A stretch of 32,559 bases of DNA, from contig CAZFXN010000030.1 in NCBI GenBank assembly GCA_964523015.1, forward strand, positions 1 to 32,559, read 5' to 3'. Below, piece by piece: positions 31,936-32,559 of this stretch (position 1 is its first letter; each line of letters opens with the position of its first letter). The position numbers and the translations under genes were made by a program. The notes under the pieces were generated by a model. It had not been told where the DNA came from. It saw only the letters and a program-made list of their open reading frames with translations, and made no database searches. This DNA comes from JAWXBT01 sp964523015 (GTDB taxonomy: Bacteria > Bdellovibrionota_C > UBA2361 > J135).

Positions 31936-32559
31936 TCATCGACTACACCCACAATTGGAAGCAGTCCAGCCCCCACACGGACTTCCGTCCGGGCAACTTC
32001 CAGCACAATGACTTTCCCCTTCGGGACCAGTGACGATAATCCACTGGCAGCTCGCTGGTACTGGAGTCATCTCGGGTTGAACAGGACTTGGCGTAGGGCT
32101 TTGGCTAGGTGTGGGTGGTAAAATCGTTGGACCGTCCGAAGGTTCAACATGTGGGGCACCTGGCTCCGAATCTGGAGTCGGGTTACATTGACATTCAGTA
32201 AGATCACAGTACGCGCCCGGTGGACATGGTCCTTGCTGACAAGCTCCATAGAAATCTAGAGAGCATGGAGTCCTACAGGTGCAACTGTGAAAGGCGGATT
32301 CAATACAAATTTTATCGCTAGGGCATTGTCCACCACATGCTCCGCCACCAGTACCTTCGCCCGTTTGCGGATCGGAGACCCAGCTACATCCGCTACCTGT
32401 ACCAGTACCTCCCGGAATTGTCACTTCATCTGGATCTGCTTCTCCTGCAGTTGGTGGAGTGGCTCCGCCAGGTGCCGGATCTTCGCTGCCTGGGTATATG
32501 ATCGCAATACATTTGCAAGCGACTGAAGTAGTGGAGTCACCCTGGATCTTCATACAAAC
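31936..32559 (-). CDS. Secreted-type Cys-rich modular protein, 5' end beyond the window
   Basis: The frame is open to the window edge, so the start and any signal peptide are missing. The first ATG inside is at 32553 but falls mid-sequence. Modules of the form C-W ... C-x-G-x-C-P-x3-C ... C-x-C repeat: GGACGGQCPSDKICIESAFHSCTC, shortened here as CGGQCPSDKIC and CTC, then CQQGPCPPGAYC with CQC, and CAGSCPDGSPC with CGC at the C-terminus. The preceding ACKC near the edge looks like the end of another module. Pro/Thr/Ser-rich linkers (PPTPSQSPTPSPVQP, ATPPTAGEADPDE) separate them. This is a disulfide-rich surface or secreted protein. Its G+C content is higher than that of its neighbours. Function unknown. 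Confidence 0.75.
   Translation of the reverse strand, partial: VCMKIQGDSTTSVACKCIAIIYPGSEDPAPGGATPPTAGEADPDEVTIPGGTGTGSGCSWVSDPQTGEGTGGGACGGQCPSDKICIESAFHSCTCRTPCSLDFYGACQQGPCPPGAYCDLTECQCNPTPDSEPGAPHVEPSDGPTILPPTPSQSPTPSPVQPEMTPVPASCQWIIVTGPEGESHCAGSCPDGSPCGGWTASNCGCSR

Overview
The window is an A+T-rich bacterial chromosome segment, apparently assembled from a metagenome or draft scaffold because it carries two runs of ten Ns. The genes point to a Gram-negative, motile, respiring bacterium. It has a complete fliG, an ExbB/ExbD proton-channel pair, aat (N-end rule), and three genes assigned to the futalosine route to menaquinone (mqnL-like UbiD, mqnD, mqnC). Deltaproteobacteria in the broad sense (Bdellovibrionota, SAR324 or Myxococcota-like) fit this mix, but I cannot fix the phylum by reading alone.

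Layout. 1-52: the truncated end of a hairpin-rich repeat. 99-8993: housekeeping and envelope genes, namely aat, an enoyl-CoA hydratase-like gene, the mqnL-like ubiD, fliG, two small membrane proteins, rsgA, a response regulator/histidine kinase pair and an EamA transporter. 9054-11586: exbD/exbB, a small zinc-ribbon gene with a repeat upstream, and trhO. 11586-13260 is accessory: a REP-associated (RAYT/Y1) transposase between inverted REP-like motifs, tRNA-Ala(GGC), and a full hairpin/inverted-repeat element. 13361-20237: an unknown gene, a tgt-MnmC-type methyltransferase fusion, and a three-gene minus-strand cluster (FGGY kinase, aldo/keto reductase, DHH phosphoesterase). 20430-21270: a G+C-rich foreign-looking small ORF, several long hairpins, and a second inverted copy of the repeat element. 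21375-30318: mqnD, an AmpD-like amidase interrupted by an N gap, mqnC, an unknown gene, trpS, cinA, and the M48 protease/lemA pair. 30462-32559: two cysteine-repeat secreted-type proteins. One is split between its signal peptide and body by a frame change; the other is cut by the window edge.

How the genes work together. MqnL, MqnD and MqnC act in one quinone pathway although scattered over 22 kb. TrhO and the Tgt-methyltransferase fusion both concern modification of tRNA wobble position 34. The least explained material is the family of modular hairpin repeats at 1, 13012 and 21000. Two inverted copies share conserved linkers while their hairpin arms change on both sides so that pairing is kept. 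A repeat of similar hairpin-rich design lies upstream of the zinc-ribbon gene.
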